Positions 54,854 to 63,487 of a stretch of 64,000 bases of DNA are shown here, one piece after another. The first letter of the stretch is position 1, and each line of letters starts with the position of its first letter. This stretch comes from Veillonella caviae (GTDB lineage Bacteria; Bacillota; Negativicutes; Veillonellales; Veillonellaceae), in NCBI RefSeq assembly GCF_003992125.1, contig NZ_RQUY01000006.1:1-64000 (forward strand), read 5' to 3'. Below the pieces are notes generated by a model. It was not told the origin of the DNA and searched no databases. It saw only the letters and a list, made by a program, of their open reading frames with translations. The position numbers were made by a program, and so were the translations under genes.

Positions 54854-56302
54854 TTAGTGTAATTTTTGCAACAGCGCTTTAAGGTATACATACACTCGTT
54901 CTACTGATGGCAAATGAACTCGCTCCGTCGGTGTATGTGGACTCACGATGGTAGGACCAAAGCTAATCATTTGTGTATTTGGTAAAATACCTTTTAGTAA
55001 ACCGCATTCGAGGCCTGCGTGAACGGCATTCACCTTAGCAGGTACGTCGAACATTTCATTGTGCAATGCGATAGCTTGCTCTTCTAATTTGGAACCTTTG
55101 TCGTATTCCCATGCAGGATAACCGCCAGTACGTATTGCAGAGACACCTAATGTATCTGCTAATAGCAATAGTTTTTTAGACAAATACTCAAGGCTATTCA
55201 TGTTGGAACTACGAACAGATACGAGAATGTTAATAGTGTGTGTGCCTTCGGAAACGATGGCGAGGTTGTTCGATGTTTCCACTAGATTGTCGATGGTTTG
55301 GCTCATGGAATGAACGCCATCTTCTGCAAGGTATAGATAAGAGATGAGGGCTTCTGCTGTATCATCTGCATACACTACGTCAGGTGTATCGATATCTTCA
55401 ACGACGAAGACGAGGCCTGGATCTTGAACGGCATATTCGTATTGGAATTGTTTTTCGTAGAAAGCAATTAATGTTTTGATGGCTTCTACATCTTCAGTGC
55501 GTACCGACATGGTGGCTACTGCTTTAGACGGTACTGCGTTATGCTTTACGCCACCATCAAAGGAGGCAAGATTGTAAGCATATTGTTTATTTAAATCGTA
55601 TAATACACGAGCTAATACTTGGTTTGCATTAGCTCGTTGCTCGATGATTTCAATGCCGGAGTGACCTCCTTTGAGACCTTTTACCGTAATTGATAGGCCT
55701 GCATTGTAACCTGGTAAATTGTTTTCGCGCAATAGGGGAATGCTCACCTCGACGTGGCAACCACCAGCGCAGCTCACTGTGAAATCGTGCTCGACTTCTG
55801 TGTCGAGATTGATGAGATAATCGCCAGTTACATCGCCTTCTTTGAGGGCTGCAGCACCATCCATACCAGTTTCCTCATTAGTAGTGAACAATGCTTCTAA
55901 TGGACCGTGTTGTTGGTTTGAGTCTTCGAGGATGGCTAAAATCATAGCGCCCCCTATACCATTGTCAGCGCCCAATGTAGTGTGGTCCGCGTGCATCCAT
56001 TCGCCTTCAATGATGTTGGCAATAGGGTCCTTTGTAAAATCGTGATTCGAATCGTGATCTTTTACGCATACCATGTCGATGTGGCCTTGTAAAATTACGG
56101 TAGGGCAATCTTCGTACCCTGGGGTAGCTGGTTTTTTGATAATAACGTTCCAAATATCATCTTGAATTACTTCGAGGCCTAAATTGTTGGCAAAATTCAC
56201 GATGTAATCACTAATGGCTTTTTCATTGCCAGACTCGCGGGGAATTTGGCTCATGTGGTTAAAAATTTCTAATACGCGTTTTGCTTGAACGATTGTGTCC
56301 AT
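54854..56302 (-). CDS. pepD: Cytosolic non-specific dipeptidase (M20 family)
   Basis: This 482-aa zinc peptidase (Xaa-His dipeptidase type) cleaves dipeptides. Metal ligands are visible in GHIDMVC (His, Asp), LGADNGIG (Asp), NEETGMDG (catalytic Glu-Glu) and LDTE (Asp). The lid domain contains GLKGGHSGIEI. AGAGGT precedes the ATG at 56302; the upstream in-frame ATG has no binding site. Monocistronic. It supplies amino acids, useful to an anaerobe living on peptides and organic acids. Confidence 0.93.
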   Translation of the reverse strand: MDTIVQAKRVLEIFNHMSQIPRESGNEKAISDYIVNFANNLGLEVIQDDIWNVIIKKPATPGYEDCPTVILQGHIDMVCVKDHDSNHDFTKDPIANIIEGEWMHADHTTLGADNGIGGAMILAILEDSNQQHGPLEALFTTNEETGMDGAAALKEGDVTGDYLINLDTEVEHDFTVSCAGGCHVEVSIPLLRENNLPGYNAGLSITVKGLKGGHSGIEIIEQRANANQVLARVLYDLNKQYAYNLASFDGGVKHNAVPSKAVATMSVRTEDVEAIKTLIAFYEKQFQYEYAVQDPGLVFVVEDIDTPDVVYADDTAEALISYLYLAEDGVHSMSQTIDNLVETSNNLAIVSEGTHTINILVSVRSSNMNSLEYLSKKLLLLADTLGVSAIRTGGYPAWEYDKGSKLEEQAIALHNEMFDVPAKVNAVHAGLECGLLKGILPNTQMISFGPTIVSPHTPTERVHLPSVERVYVYLKALLQKLH

Positions 56303-56526
56303 AGGGTACCTCTCATTCTTAATCGTCATGCTTTTACGATTGGTGAAAGCATTTTTAACTATAATTGATTATTATAGTGGATAAACTCTATACTATAGTT
56401 ATAACACATGTACTATGAATAGAAAAGACAGGCTACATAGTTTATAATGTTAACTACAGGCAATGAATAACGAACGTACTGTATAATAAATATTTATGTT
56501 TAAGTATGTTTAAGGATGGTGAAAGT

Positions 56527-57978
56527 ATGCAACATGATGGACGCAATATTAGCATGCTCATGGATCTTTATGAGATGACCATGGCTCATGGGTACTTTAC
56601 AAAGCAAGAGAATACAGATCGCGTTGCGTTTGATGTATTTTATCGTAAAAATCCAGACAAAGGTGGGTTTGCCATTTTTGGCGGATTAGAACAGATTTTG
56701 GATTATATTACTAATCTCCATTTCGATGAGGTGGACATTGGGTATTTTAAATCATTACATCTATTTAGCGATGAGTTTCTCGATTATTTGCGAGATTTTA
56801 CATTCACTGGGGATGTATATGCTTTCAAAGAAGGCAGTATTATCTATCCAAACGAACCAATTATGACTATCGTGGCGCCTCTCATTGATGCACAAATCGT
56901 AGAAACAGCAGTGCTGGCCATGATGAATCACCAGTCCTTGATTGCTACGAAGGCGAATCGCATTGTTCGTGCTGCAGAAGGTCGTGTAGTATCTGATTTT
57001 GGAGCTCGTCGCGCCCACAATGTAGATGCTGCCGTTTATGGAGCTCGCGCTGCATATATTGGTGGTGTTTGTTCTACGGCTACTGTTATGGCAGGTCAAT
57101 TATTTAATATTCCTGTAAGCGGTACTATGGCACACAGTTGGGTGATGTATCACGATTCAGAATACGAGGCGTTTAAAGCGTATGCCGAAGTCTATCCTGA
57201 CAATGCCGTATTTTTAGTGGATACCTATGATGTTATTAATTCTGGTGTACCGAATGCTATTAAGGTTGCCAAAGAGGTGTTAGAACCAAAGGGATACCGA
57301 TTGCAAGGTATTCGTCTTGACTCTGGTGATTTGGCATATTTAGCAAAACATGCACGTCGCATGCTAGATGAAGCGGGATTAGGAGATTGCAAAATTATTG
57401 CCTCTAATAGCCTTGATGAATATACTATTACATCTTTGATTAGCCAAGAAGGGCCTATCGATGGTTTTGGTGTGGGAGAACGACTTATTACTTCGAAATC
57501 GGATCCTGTATTTGGGGCGGTATATAAAATCGCAGGCATTGAAAAAAATGGGATTTGGGAACCGCGTATTAAAATTTCTGAGTCGGCTGTGAAAATTACG
57601 AACCCAGGTCTTAAAAAGGTATATCGGGTATACAGTAAGGAAGGCAAGGCTATTGCGGAACTTATAACATTACCGCATGAAACACCTTTTACGACGGAAC
57701 CATATCGCTATATTGACCCAGAAAAACCATGGCGTGAATTGTATTTTGAGGATTGTACCTTTAAAAATATGCAGGAATTGGTTATCAGTAGAGGCACACA
57801 AATTGTAGAGTCCCCATCGTTAGAAGACATTCGTAAGTATGTGTCTTATCAATTAGACAATGAAATTTGGGAAGAAGAACAACGCTTTGAAAATCCGCAT
57901 GGTCATTATTTAGATATGAGTCCAGACTATTATCGTATGAAGATGGACTTGCTTAATAAATTGGGACGAAAAAAATAG
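56527..57978 (+). CDS. pncB: Nicotinate phosphoribosyltransferase
   Basis: This 483-aa enzyme joins nicotinate and PRPP to nicotinate mononucleotide. Conserved stretches are DLYEMTMAHGYF at the N-terminus, FGARRAHNVDAAVYGARAA and GTMAHSWVM (catalytic His region). GGTGAAAG precedes the ATG at 56527. nadE follows 94 bp later and then an asparaginase gene, forming an NAD block. Confidence 0.93.
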   Translation: MQHDGRNISMLMDLYEMTMAHGYFTKQENTDRVAFDVFYRKNPDKGGFAIFGGLEQILDYITNLHFDEVDIGYFKSLHLFSDEFLDYLRDFTFTGDVYAFKEGSIIYPNEPIMTIVAPLIDAQIVETAVLAMMNHQSLIATKANRIVRAAEGRVVSDFGARRAHNVDAAVYGARAAYIGGVCSTATVMAGQLFNIPVSGTMAHSWVMYHDSEYEAFKAYAEVYPDNAVFLVDTYDVINSGVPNAIKVAKEVLEPKGYRLQGIRLDSGDLAYLAKHARRMLDEAGLGDCKIIASNSLDEYTITSLISQEGPIDGFGVGERLITSKSDPVFGAVYKIAGIEKNGIWEPRIKISESAVKITNPGLKKVYRVYSKEGKAIAELITLPHETPFTTEPYRYIDPEKPWRELYFEDCTFKNMQELVISRGTQIVESPSLEDIRKYVSYQLDNEIWEEEQRFENPHGHYLDMSPDYYRMKMDLLNKLGRKK

Positions 57979-58072
57979 CACTAGTTTACTTTGTGTTGCT
58001 ACTGTTTCGATAGTAATACAACATTATAGCGTGCCGTGGTTCTCAGTGACTGCATATAATAGAGGAGGGCTT

Positions 58073-58846
58073 ATGTTAGTGAATCCAGAACAGACAAAAG
58101 AAGCATTAATTCAGTGGATACAACAGTATTTTGAGGTCAATGGCCCGAAATGCTCCGCTGTAGTGGGCATATCGGGTGGCAAGGATTCTACCATTGTAGC
58201 AGCCCTTTGCAAAGAAGCGCTCGGTGCAGACCGCGTCGTTGGTGTTCTCATGCCTAATGATATACAATCGGATATAGACGATGCTAAAGCCGTTGTAGCA
58301 CATTTAGGTATTCCTCATATAATCGTTAATATCGGCTCTGCATACCGCGCGTTAACATCTGCTATTGTTAATGCTGAAGGTTTTACAGCTGTTACAGGTC
58401 GCAGGGATTTGAGCAGTGATGCAGCCATTAATACGCCGCCTCGCCTTAGAATGGCTACTTTGTACGGAGTAGGGCAAAATTTGCCAAACGGCGCTCGTGT
58501 AGCTAATACATGTAATGGTTCTGAAGATTATGTAGGGTACTCTACAAAATTCGGCGATGCAGCTGGTGATTTTAGCCCTTTGGCTAATCTCGTTGTAGAA
58601 GAAGTGCGTCAAATCGGTAGATTGCTTGATATTCCACAGTACTTGGTAGATAAAACGCCTAGTGATGGGTTGAGTGGACAATCTGACGAAACTAAATTAG
58701 GATTTACCTATGCCGTACTAGATAGATATATTCGCACTGGGGAAATTGATGATAAAACTACGAAACAGAAAATTGATCATTTGCAACGTATCAATCGTCA
58801 TAAATTAGAATTGATGCCTGCTTTCATTCCCGCAGGCGTAAAATAG
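58073..58846 (+). CDS. nadE: NAD+ synthetase
   Basis: This 257-aa enzyme amidates nicotinate adenine dinucleotide to NAD+. The PP-loop SGGKDST is at residues 34-40 and VANTCNGSEDYVGY carries the substrate contacts. It has no glutaminase domain, so it uses free ammonia. GAGGAGG precedes the ATG at 58073. An ammonia-producing asparaginase gene starts 10 bp after its stop. Confidence 0.94.
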   Translation: MLVNPEQTKEALIQWIQQYFEVNGPKCSAVVGISGGKDSTIVAALCKEALGADRVVGVLMPNDIQSDIDDAKAVVAHLGIPHIIVNIGSAYRALTSAIVNAEGFTAVTGRRDLSSDAAINTPPRLRMATLYGVGQNLPNGARVANTCNGSEDYVGYSTKFGDAAGDFSPLANLVVEEVRQIGRLLDIPQYLVDKTPSDGLSGQSDETKLGFTYAVLDRYIRTGEIDDKTTKQKIDHLQRINRHKLELMPAFIPAGVK

Positions 58847-58855
58847 GAGGCTCAT

Positions 58856-59827
58856 ATGGATACAAAAATTGCCCTCATCGGCACTGGTGGGACTATTGCT
58901 GGACAAGGTGCATCGGATACGGACTTAACAGGTTATACTCCTGGAATATTGTCTTTGCAAGACATCGTTGCAGATATTCCTGGCATGCGCGATTATGGGC
59001 CTTATGCGGCTACACAATTTGCTAATATTGAAAGCTCTGATATTACGGTGTACCAATGGATTAAATTGGCGAAAACAGTACAAAAATGTGTAGATAAAGA
59101 TGATATTGGTGCTGTTGTTATTACTCATGGCACTGATAGCATGGAAGAAACAGCATATTTTTTGCATCTTACGGTACATACAGATAAACCAATTATTATT
59201 ACTGGATCCATGAGACCAGCTGGCGCCATTAGTGCCGACGGACCACTAAATCTGTTACAAGCTGTACAAGTAGCGAGGACTCCAGAATCTCATGGTAAAG
59301 GTGTATTAGTTGTATTAAATGGATATATTGATGGTGCTCGTGATGTGACGAAAATGAATACTACTAATGTAGCCACCTTTGGCAGTCCTAATACAGGTCA
59401 TATGGGCATTGTTCAAGATGGAATGGCGCATTTCTATTCTGTTCCTGTGCGAAAGCATACGATGGATTCTGAATTTGGAGTGGAACAGGATTTACCTCGT
59501 GTAGATATTCTTACTTGCTATGCTGGCATCGAAGAAGTAATGGGGCTTGCCATATTGGCGACAAATCCAGCGGGCCTTATCTTGACTGGTTTGGGACATG
59601 GCACAATTCCACAAGTCATACGCAACATAACTAAAAATCTATCAATTCCTGTAGTGAGAGCCTCTCGTACAGGTAGTGGTATTGTTTCAAAAGTTCCACA
59701 AGACGAAGATGCAGGTTACTATGTAAGCGATTCCTTGAGTCCGCAAAAGGCGCGCATACTGTTGATGTTGGCACTACAAAAAGAACGGACTGCTAATGAT
59801 TTAGAACGGATTTTTAAAGAATACTAA
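58856..59827 (+). CDS. L-asparaginase, cytoplasmic
   Basis: This 323-aa hydrolase converts asparagine to aspartate and ammonia. The first catalytic Thr13 lies in GTGGTIAG; the second motif THGTDSMEET (Thr93, Asp94) is present, and the SMRPAGAISADG segment follows. No signal peptide, so it is cytoplasmic. It starts 10 bp after nadE (AGGAGG at the junction). Ammonia for NadE and aspartate for NAD synthesis both come from this reaction, so a metabolic link is plausible. Confidence 0.92.
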   Translation: MDTKIALIGTGGTIAGQGASDTDLTGYTPGILSLQDIVADIPGMRDYGPYAATQFANIESSDITVYQWIKLAKTVQKCVDKDDIGAVVITHGTDSMEETAYFLHLTVHTDKPIIITGSMRPAGAISADGPLNLLQAVQVARTPESHGKGVLVVLNGYIDGARDVTKMNTTNVATFGSPNTGHMGIVQDGMAHFYSVPVRKHTMDSEFGVEQDLPRVDILTCYAGIEEVMGLAILATNPAGLILTGLGHGTIPQVIRNITKNLSIPVVRASRTGSGIVSKVPQDEDAGYYVSDSLSPQKARILLMLALQKERTANDLERIFKEY

Positions 59828-59897
59828 TCGTTATATGATAATTCAGTAAGATAGGCTTATAGGCGAAAAACAACACTTTGGGGTCCTATAAACCACT

Positions 59898-59961
59898 TTT
59901 TATCTTATAAGTTATAAGATAAAAGATAGCTCCTACAGTATATTCTGCGGGAGCTATCTTT
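59898..59961. terminator. Two overlapping hairpins between asparaginase gene and cbiZ
   Basis: TTTTATCTTATA (59898-59909) pairs with TATAAGATAAAA (59913-59924). AAAGATAGCTCC (59922-59933) pairs with GGAGCTATCTTT (59950-59961). The arms share three bases, so the stems compete slightly. The second stem is a good bidirectional terminator for the two convergent genes. Confidence 0.85.
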
Positions 59962-59981
59962 ATTGTTATATTATTTGGTTG

Positions 59982-60755
59982 TTACGCATAAATCCCATTA
60001 GCTAATGCTCTTTGCACCCCCATGTACACGGCTTTGGCTAATGTATCGCCAAAGAGAGAGAAGGTTCCTGCGTCTGTTAGCACATCACCATTGGTGTCGA
60101 TGGTGATGATGATCCCGTCGGTGGCAGTTCCTGTAGCGGAAGTATGAACAGACTTAGCGAGGTTGTGGTCTAGTTCGGTAGCATAGGTAGTGTGGTGATT
60201 GGTACCTTCAATATTCCAATCTTGTAAAGCCGAAGTTTTCGCCTCCGTAATGGTCATAATAGCTTTCACCATAGCGCTGTCAGTTAGCGCCTTATTAGTA
60301 AATACAAGGATATTGATGGTTCCTGGTGTTTGGAATTGCCCCTGCTTTTCTTCGTAGCAATAGCCGGTACCAGCGCGATGAGCGGTTTCGTCAACACCAG
60401 CGGTGATAATGGTCTCAATAATAGTATCCCCTTCTTCGACAATGGTGTAGGCAGCACGGTCCATCGTTGCCGATGTTAACAGGGCTGTGCTAAAATGGAC
60501 GGGAACATCAATGTGCTCGAATTCTTGGGCTAAATAGTTTGCCACTGAACCACCAGGCAAATCGGACTCTGTTTCGATTTGATACGTTAACTGTTGGTTG
60601 CGTACACCTAAGGTGTGATGAAAACCGCCATTTAATTGGCCACTACTCAAAGAGTAGTGAATATCGTCAAATAAGATGGTGACCGATGTGGATTCGGCCA
60701 TAATATGACCGCCACAGGCAAGTTCTAATGGCGGTGCGTATGGATTGGTAAACAT
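59982..60755 (-). CDS. cbiZ: Adenosylcobinamide amidohydrolase (CbiZ family)
   Basis: This 257-aa enzyme removes the aminopropanol tail from adenosylcobinamide, letting scavenged corrinoids enter B12 synthesis. Family motifs are NGGFHHTLGVRN, ITAGVDETAHRAG, ITEAKTSAL and SATGTATDGI. I start it at 60755 with AGGGAG upstream; a longer frame to 60785 lacks a binding site. No other cobalamin genes are adjacent, though a corrinoid-type ABC system lies at 40-43 kb. Confidence 0.85.
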   Translation of the reverse strand: MFTNPYAPPLELACGGHIMAESTSVTILFDDIHYSLSSGQLNGGFHHTLGVRNQQLTYQIETESDLPGGSVANYLAQEFEHIDVPVHFSTALLTSATMDRAAYTIVEEGDTIIETIITAGVDETAHRAGTGYCYEEKQGQFQTPGTINILVFTNKALTDSAMVKAIMTITEAKTSALQDWNIEGTNHHTTYATELDHNLAKSVHTSATGTATDGIIITIDTNGDVLTDAGTFSLFGDTLAKAVYMGVQRALANGIYA

Positions 60756-60903
60756 AATAGGGCTCCCTATGAATTTATATCGCATTCGTAACAGGGCAAT
60801 AGATAGTAGTTAAAACGTTCTTGCTACAGCCTGTTGTGATAGTTATGATATATATGAACATATTACGAATATATATGGAAAATTATAACATAGAAAGGTG
60901 TAT

Positions 60904-61830
60904 ATGAATATTAATGAATTCATTGCTTCCGCGTCAGAATTGATTTTTAATGACGCTCACATGCTCTTAAAATTACGAGATTGGTTTTTTAGTCAAGCTG
61001 GTAATATTTTGCTGGCACTTATTATCTTTTGGATAGGACGTCGTATTATTGGGTGGATCAAAAATGTGGCAATCCGCATTATGACTAAGGCACAGTATGA
61101 TTCGGCAGCCATGAGTTTTGTGGCACAAATTATTAATTATGTACTCTTGGCAGGGTTGGTTTTGATTTGCTTGAATCAAATTGGTGTGCCTACTACATCT
61201 TTTGTGGCTGCTTTTGGTGCTTTTGGCTTAGGTATTGGATTAGCTCTGCAAAACAACTTGGCGAATTTGGCATCTGGTTTGCTCATCCTTATTTTCAAGC
61301 CTTTTAAGGCGGGGCACTATATTTCTACTGGGGCCATTGAAGGTAATGTACATGCGATTCAATTTATGAACACTATCGTTATTACAAAGGATCAAAAACG
61401 CGTATATATTCCAAATTCTCAGCTCACATCACAGCCGGTGACGAATTTTTCGTATATGAAAGAACGCGCCATTCCTTTTGTATTTGATATTGGATACAAT
61501 AATGATCATCATCAAGCGATAGCGATTTTAAAGGATATTTTTGATAAGGAGCCGCGTGTTCTCAATGTAAAAAATATGGAAATTGGCATTACTGAATTTG
61601 GCGATAATTCTGTGCGTATTGCGGCTTTTGCGAGGGTGAAAACGTCGGAATATGTAGATGTGCGCTATACCATTATGTCTAAGGTGAAGGATGCATTTGA
61701 TGCTCATGGCATCGACATCCCATATCCTCAACGGGTGGTGTATGTACACAATGAAACGCGTATGGACACTGATGCTAATGTCGGTGCTCATGAATGTAAA
61801 CCAACAAGTACTGACAGTACAACTAAATAG
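60904..61830 (+). CDS. Small-conductance mechanosensitive channel (MscS family)
   Basis: This 308-aa channel releases solutes during osmotic downshift. Three membrane helices lie in the first 125 residues; the pore helix carries the Gly/Ala pattern AAFGAFGLGIGLALQNNLAN, and LILIFKPF follows. The beta domain with NSQLTSQPVTNFS and a C-terminal alpha/beta domain complete it. AAAGGTG precedes the ATG at 60904; an earlier in-frame GTG is part of that motif. Monocistronic. Confidence 0.93.
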   Translation: MNINEFIASASELIFNDAHMLLKLRDWFFSQAGNILLALIIFWIGRRIIGWIKNVAIRIMTKAQYDSAAMSFVAQIINYVLLAGLVLICLNQIGVPTTSFVAAFGAFGLGIGLALQNNLANLASGLLILIFKPFKAGHYISTGAIEGNVHAIQFMNTIVITKDQKRVYIPNSQLTSQPVTNFSYMKERAIPFVFDIGYNNDHHQAIAILKDIFDKEPRVLNVKNMEIGITEFGDNSVRIAAFARVKTSEYVDVRYTIMSKVKDAFDAHGIDIPYPQRVVYVHNETRMDTDANVGAHECKPTSTDSTTK

Positions 61831-61943
61831 GTTTGACTAGATTGTAATTAGAGTGTTTACTTGAAAGCGTAGAAATTAAAAATGTACATAAGTTAATAAA
61901 ACGTATAAATTAGTAGAGTGTATATATTAAGAAAGAGAAATAC

Positions 61944-62801
61944 ATGATAGTAAAACATACTAATAATTTGAGGAAATGGGCGTACACAATTATTGCATTT
62001 GTAGCACTGTGCGTGGCTTTCACCATGAATAATATGGTAAACGCCGCAGTATTGACACCGCCATCTACTATTGGGGAAGCGGTGGTTCTCATTGATGCAG
62101 ATACGAAAGAGATTTTGTTCGCCAAGAATCCAGATAAATGGATGCATCCGGCTAGCACTACGAAGATGGTTACATTGTTGACTGCCCTTGAATTAAAGGG
62201 GACGCAGTTAGATGAGTTAGCAACCATTAGTCCTTATGCGACCAGTATGGAAGAATCTAACCTCGGCGTTCGTGTAGGTGACCAAATTACATTGGAAGGT
62301 GTCATTGAAGGTATGATGGTGGCTAGCGGTAATGATGCAGCCGTTGTGGTGGCGGAAAATGTGAGCGGATCTGTAGCGAATTTTGCAAAGGATATGGATC
62401 GCATTGCTGCCAAGGCAGGAGCGAAGAATAGTAAGTTTCTCAATCCTCATGGGCTCACTCAAATGGGTCATCATTCGACAGCCCGTGATTTGGCGCTCAT
62501 CGCTGCATATGGTATGAAATATGATATGTTCCGTGATAAGGTGGCCAATGATTATTATAAGGTGCCGTATCAGAATCGGATGCCTGAAACGATTCGTACC
62601 ACTAATCATTTTATTCGTAACAAGTACCCTGGTGCCAATGGCTTAAAAACTGGATTTACCAATGCTGCAGGGGAATGCTTAATCGCATCAGCCACTCGGG
62701 ATGGGCACACCATGATTGTGGTTATGCTCAATGATGATAATCGCTGGGAGGAAGCAGTACAATTCTTAGATTATGGATTTAAATTGCGCGGTGTAATTTA
62801 G
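61944..62801 (+). CDS. D-alanyl-D-alanine carboxypeptidase (S11, DacF-like)
   Basis: This 285-aa exported enzyme trims the terminal D-Ala of peptidoglycan stem peptides. It has an N-terminal signal (cut near residue 34), the nucleophile motif STTK (Ser71, Lys74), SGN (128-130) and KTG (235-237). It ends after the catalytic domain, without the C-terminal PBP5-type domain and membrane helix, so it is shorter than PBP5 (about 380-400 aa) and possibly soluble or signal-anchored. AAGAAAGAG lies upstream of the ATG. Confidence 0.92.
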   Translation: MIVKHTNNLRKWAYTIIAFVALCVAFTMNNMVNAAVLTPPSTIGEAVVLIDADTKEILFAKNPDKWMHPASTTKMVTLLTALELKGTQLDELATISPYATSMEESNLGVRVGDQITLEGVIEGMMVASGNDAAVVVAENVSGSVANFAKDMDRIAAKAGAKNSKFLNPHGLTQMGHHSTARDLALIAAYGMKYDMFRDKVANDYYKVPYQNRMPETIRTTNHFIRNKYPGANGLKTGFTNAAGECLIASATRDGHTMIVVMLNDDNRWEEAVQFLDYGFKLRGVI

Positions 62802-62855
62802 AGTACTCTGTTTCTACGGTTGCATAGTGTATCTGTAATTGATGTATATATGTAA

Positions 62856-62883
62856 AAAGGTCCTACTTGGGTAGGACCTTTGT
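62856..62883 (+). terminator. Terminator after the carboxypeptidase gene
   Basis: AAAGGTCCTAC (62856-62866) pairs with GTAGGACCTTT (62871-62881). The T-run is short and the next gene starts 16 bp on, so read-through is possible. Confidence 0.75.
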
Positions 62884-62896
62884 TATAGGAGAATGT

Positions 62897-63484
62897 ATGA
62901 GTTCATTTTTTGCTTTTTTAAAACGTATGCGTTTCATTAATCGCTGGAGTTTGATGCGTAATACGGAAACGGAAAATATTCAAGAACATAGTTTAGAGGT
63001 AGCCATGATTGCCCACAATTTAGGGGCCCTAAGAAATGAATATTTCGGTGGTTCTGTGGACATGAACAAGGTAGCTGTTATTGCCATGTTTCACGAAGTG
63101 AGTGAGATTTTTACAGGTGATATGCCGACTCCCATTAAATATTTTGATCCCAAATTACGATCCCTGTACGGTGAAATTGAAACCTTGGCACAAGAAAAAA
63201 TGCTTACCACCTTGCCAGAGAGATTACAGTCTGTGTATCGCTCTCTCATCGTCGATGCGGAACAATCAGAAGAATGGCCACTTGTAAAAGCGGCGGACAC
63301 ATTGTCGGCGTATATGAAATGCGTCAATGAATTAAAGGCAGGCAATGACGAATTCAAAGAAGCTCATGATACTATTTTGGCAAAACTACAAGGATTACAT
63401 ATGCCAGAAGTAGACATGTTTATAGAGGAGTACATACCAGCGTTGAGTAAATCACTAGATGAATTAAACTATTACGATATGTAG
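62897..63484 (+). CDS. YfbR-like HD-domain 5'-deoxynucleotidase
   Basis: This 195-aa protein resembles E. coli YfbR, which dephosphorylates deoxynucleoside monophosphates. It has EHSLEVAMIAHNL (first His), FHEVSEIFTGDMPTP and VKAADTLSAYMKC (final Asp). The usual HD pair is HE here (His-Glu). AGGAGA precedes the ATG at 62897. It converges on queG with a 3-bp gap and no terminator between. Confidence 0.85.
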   Translation: MSSFFAFLKRMRFINRWSLMRNTETENIQEHSLEVAMIAHNLGALRNEYFGGSVDMNKVAVIAMFHEVSEIFTGDMPTPIKYFDPKLRSLYGEIETLAQEKMLTTLPERLQSVYRSLIVDAEQSEEWPLVKAADTLSAYMKCVNELKAGNDEFKEAHDTILAKLQGLHMPEVDMFIEEYIPALSKSLDELNYYDM

Positions 63485-63487
63485 AGT

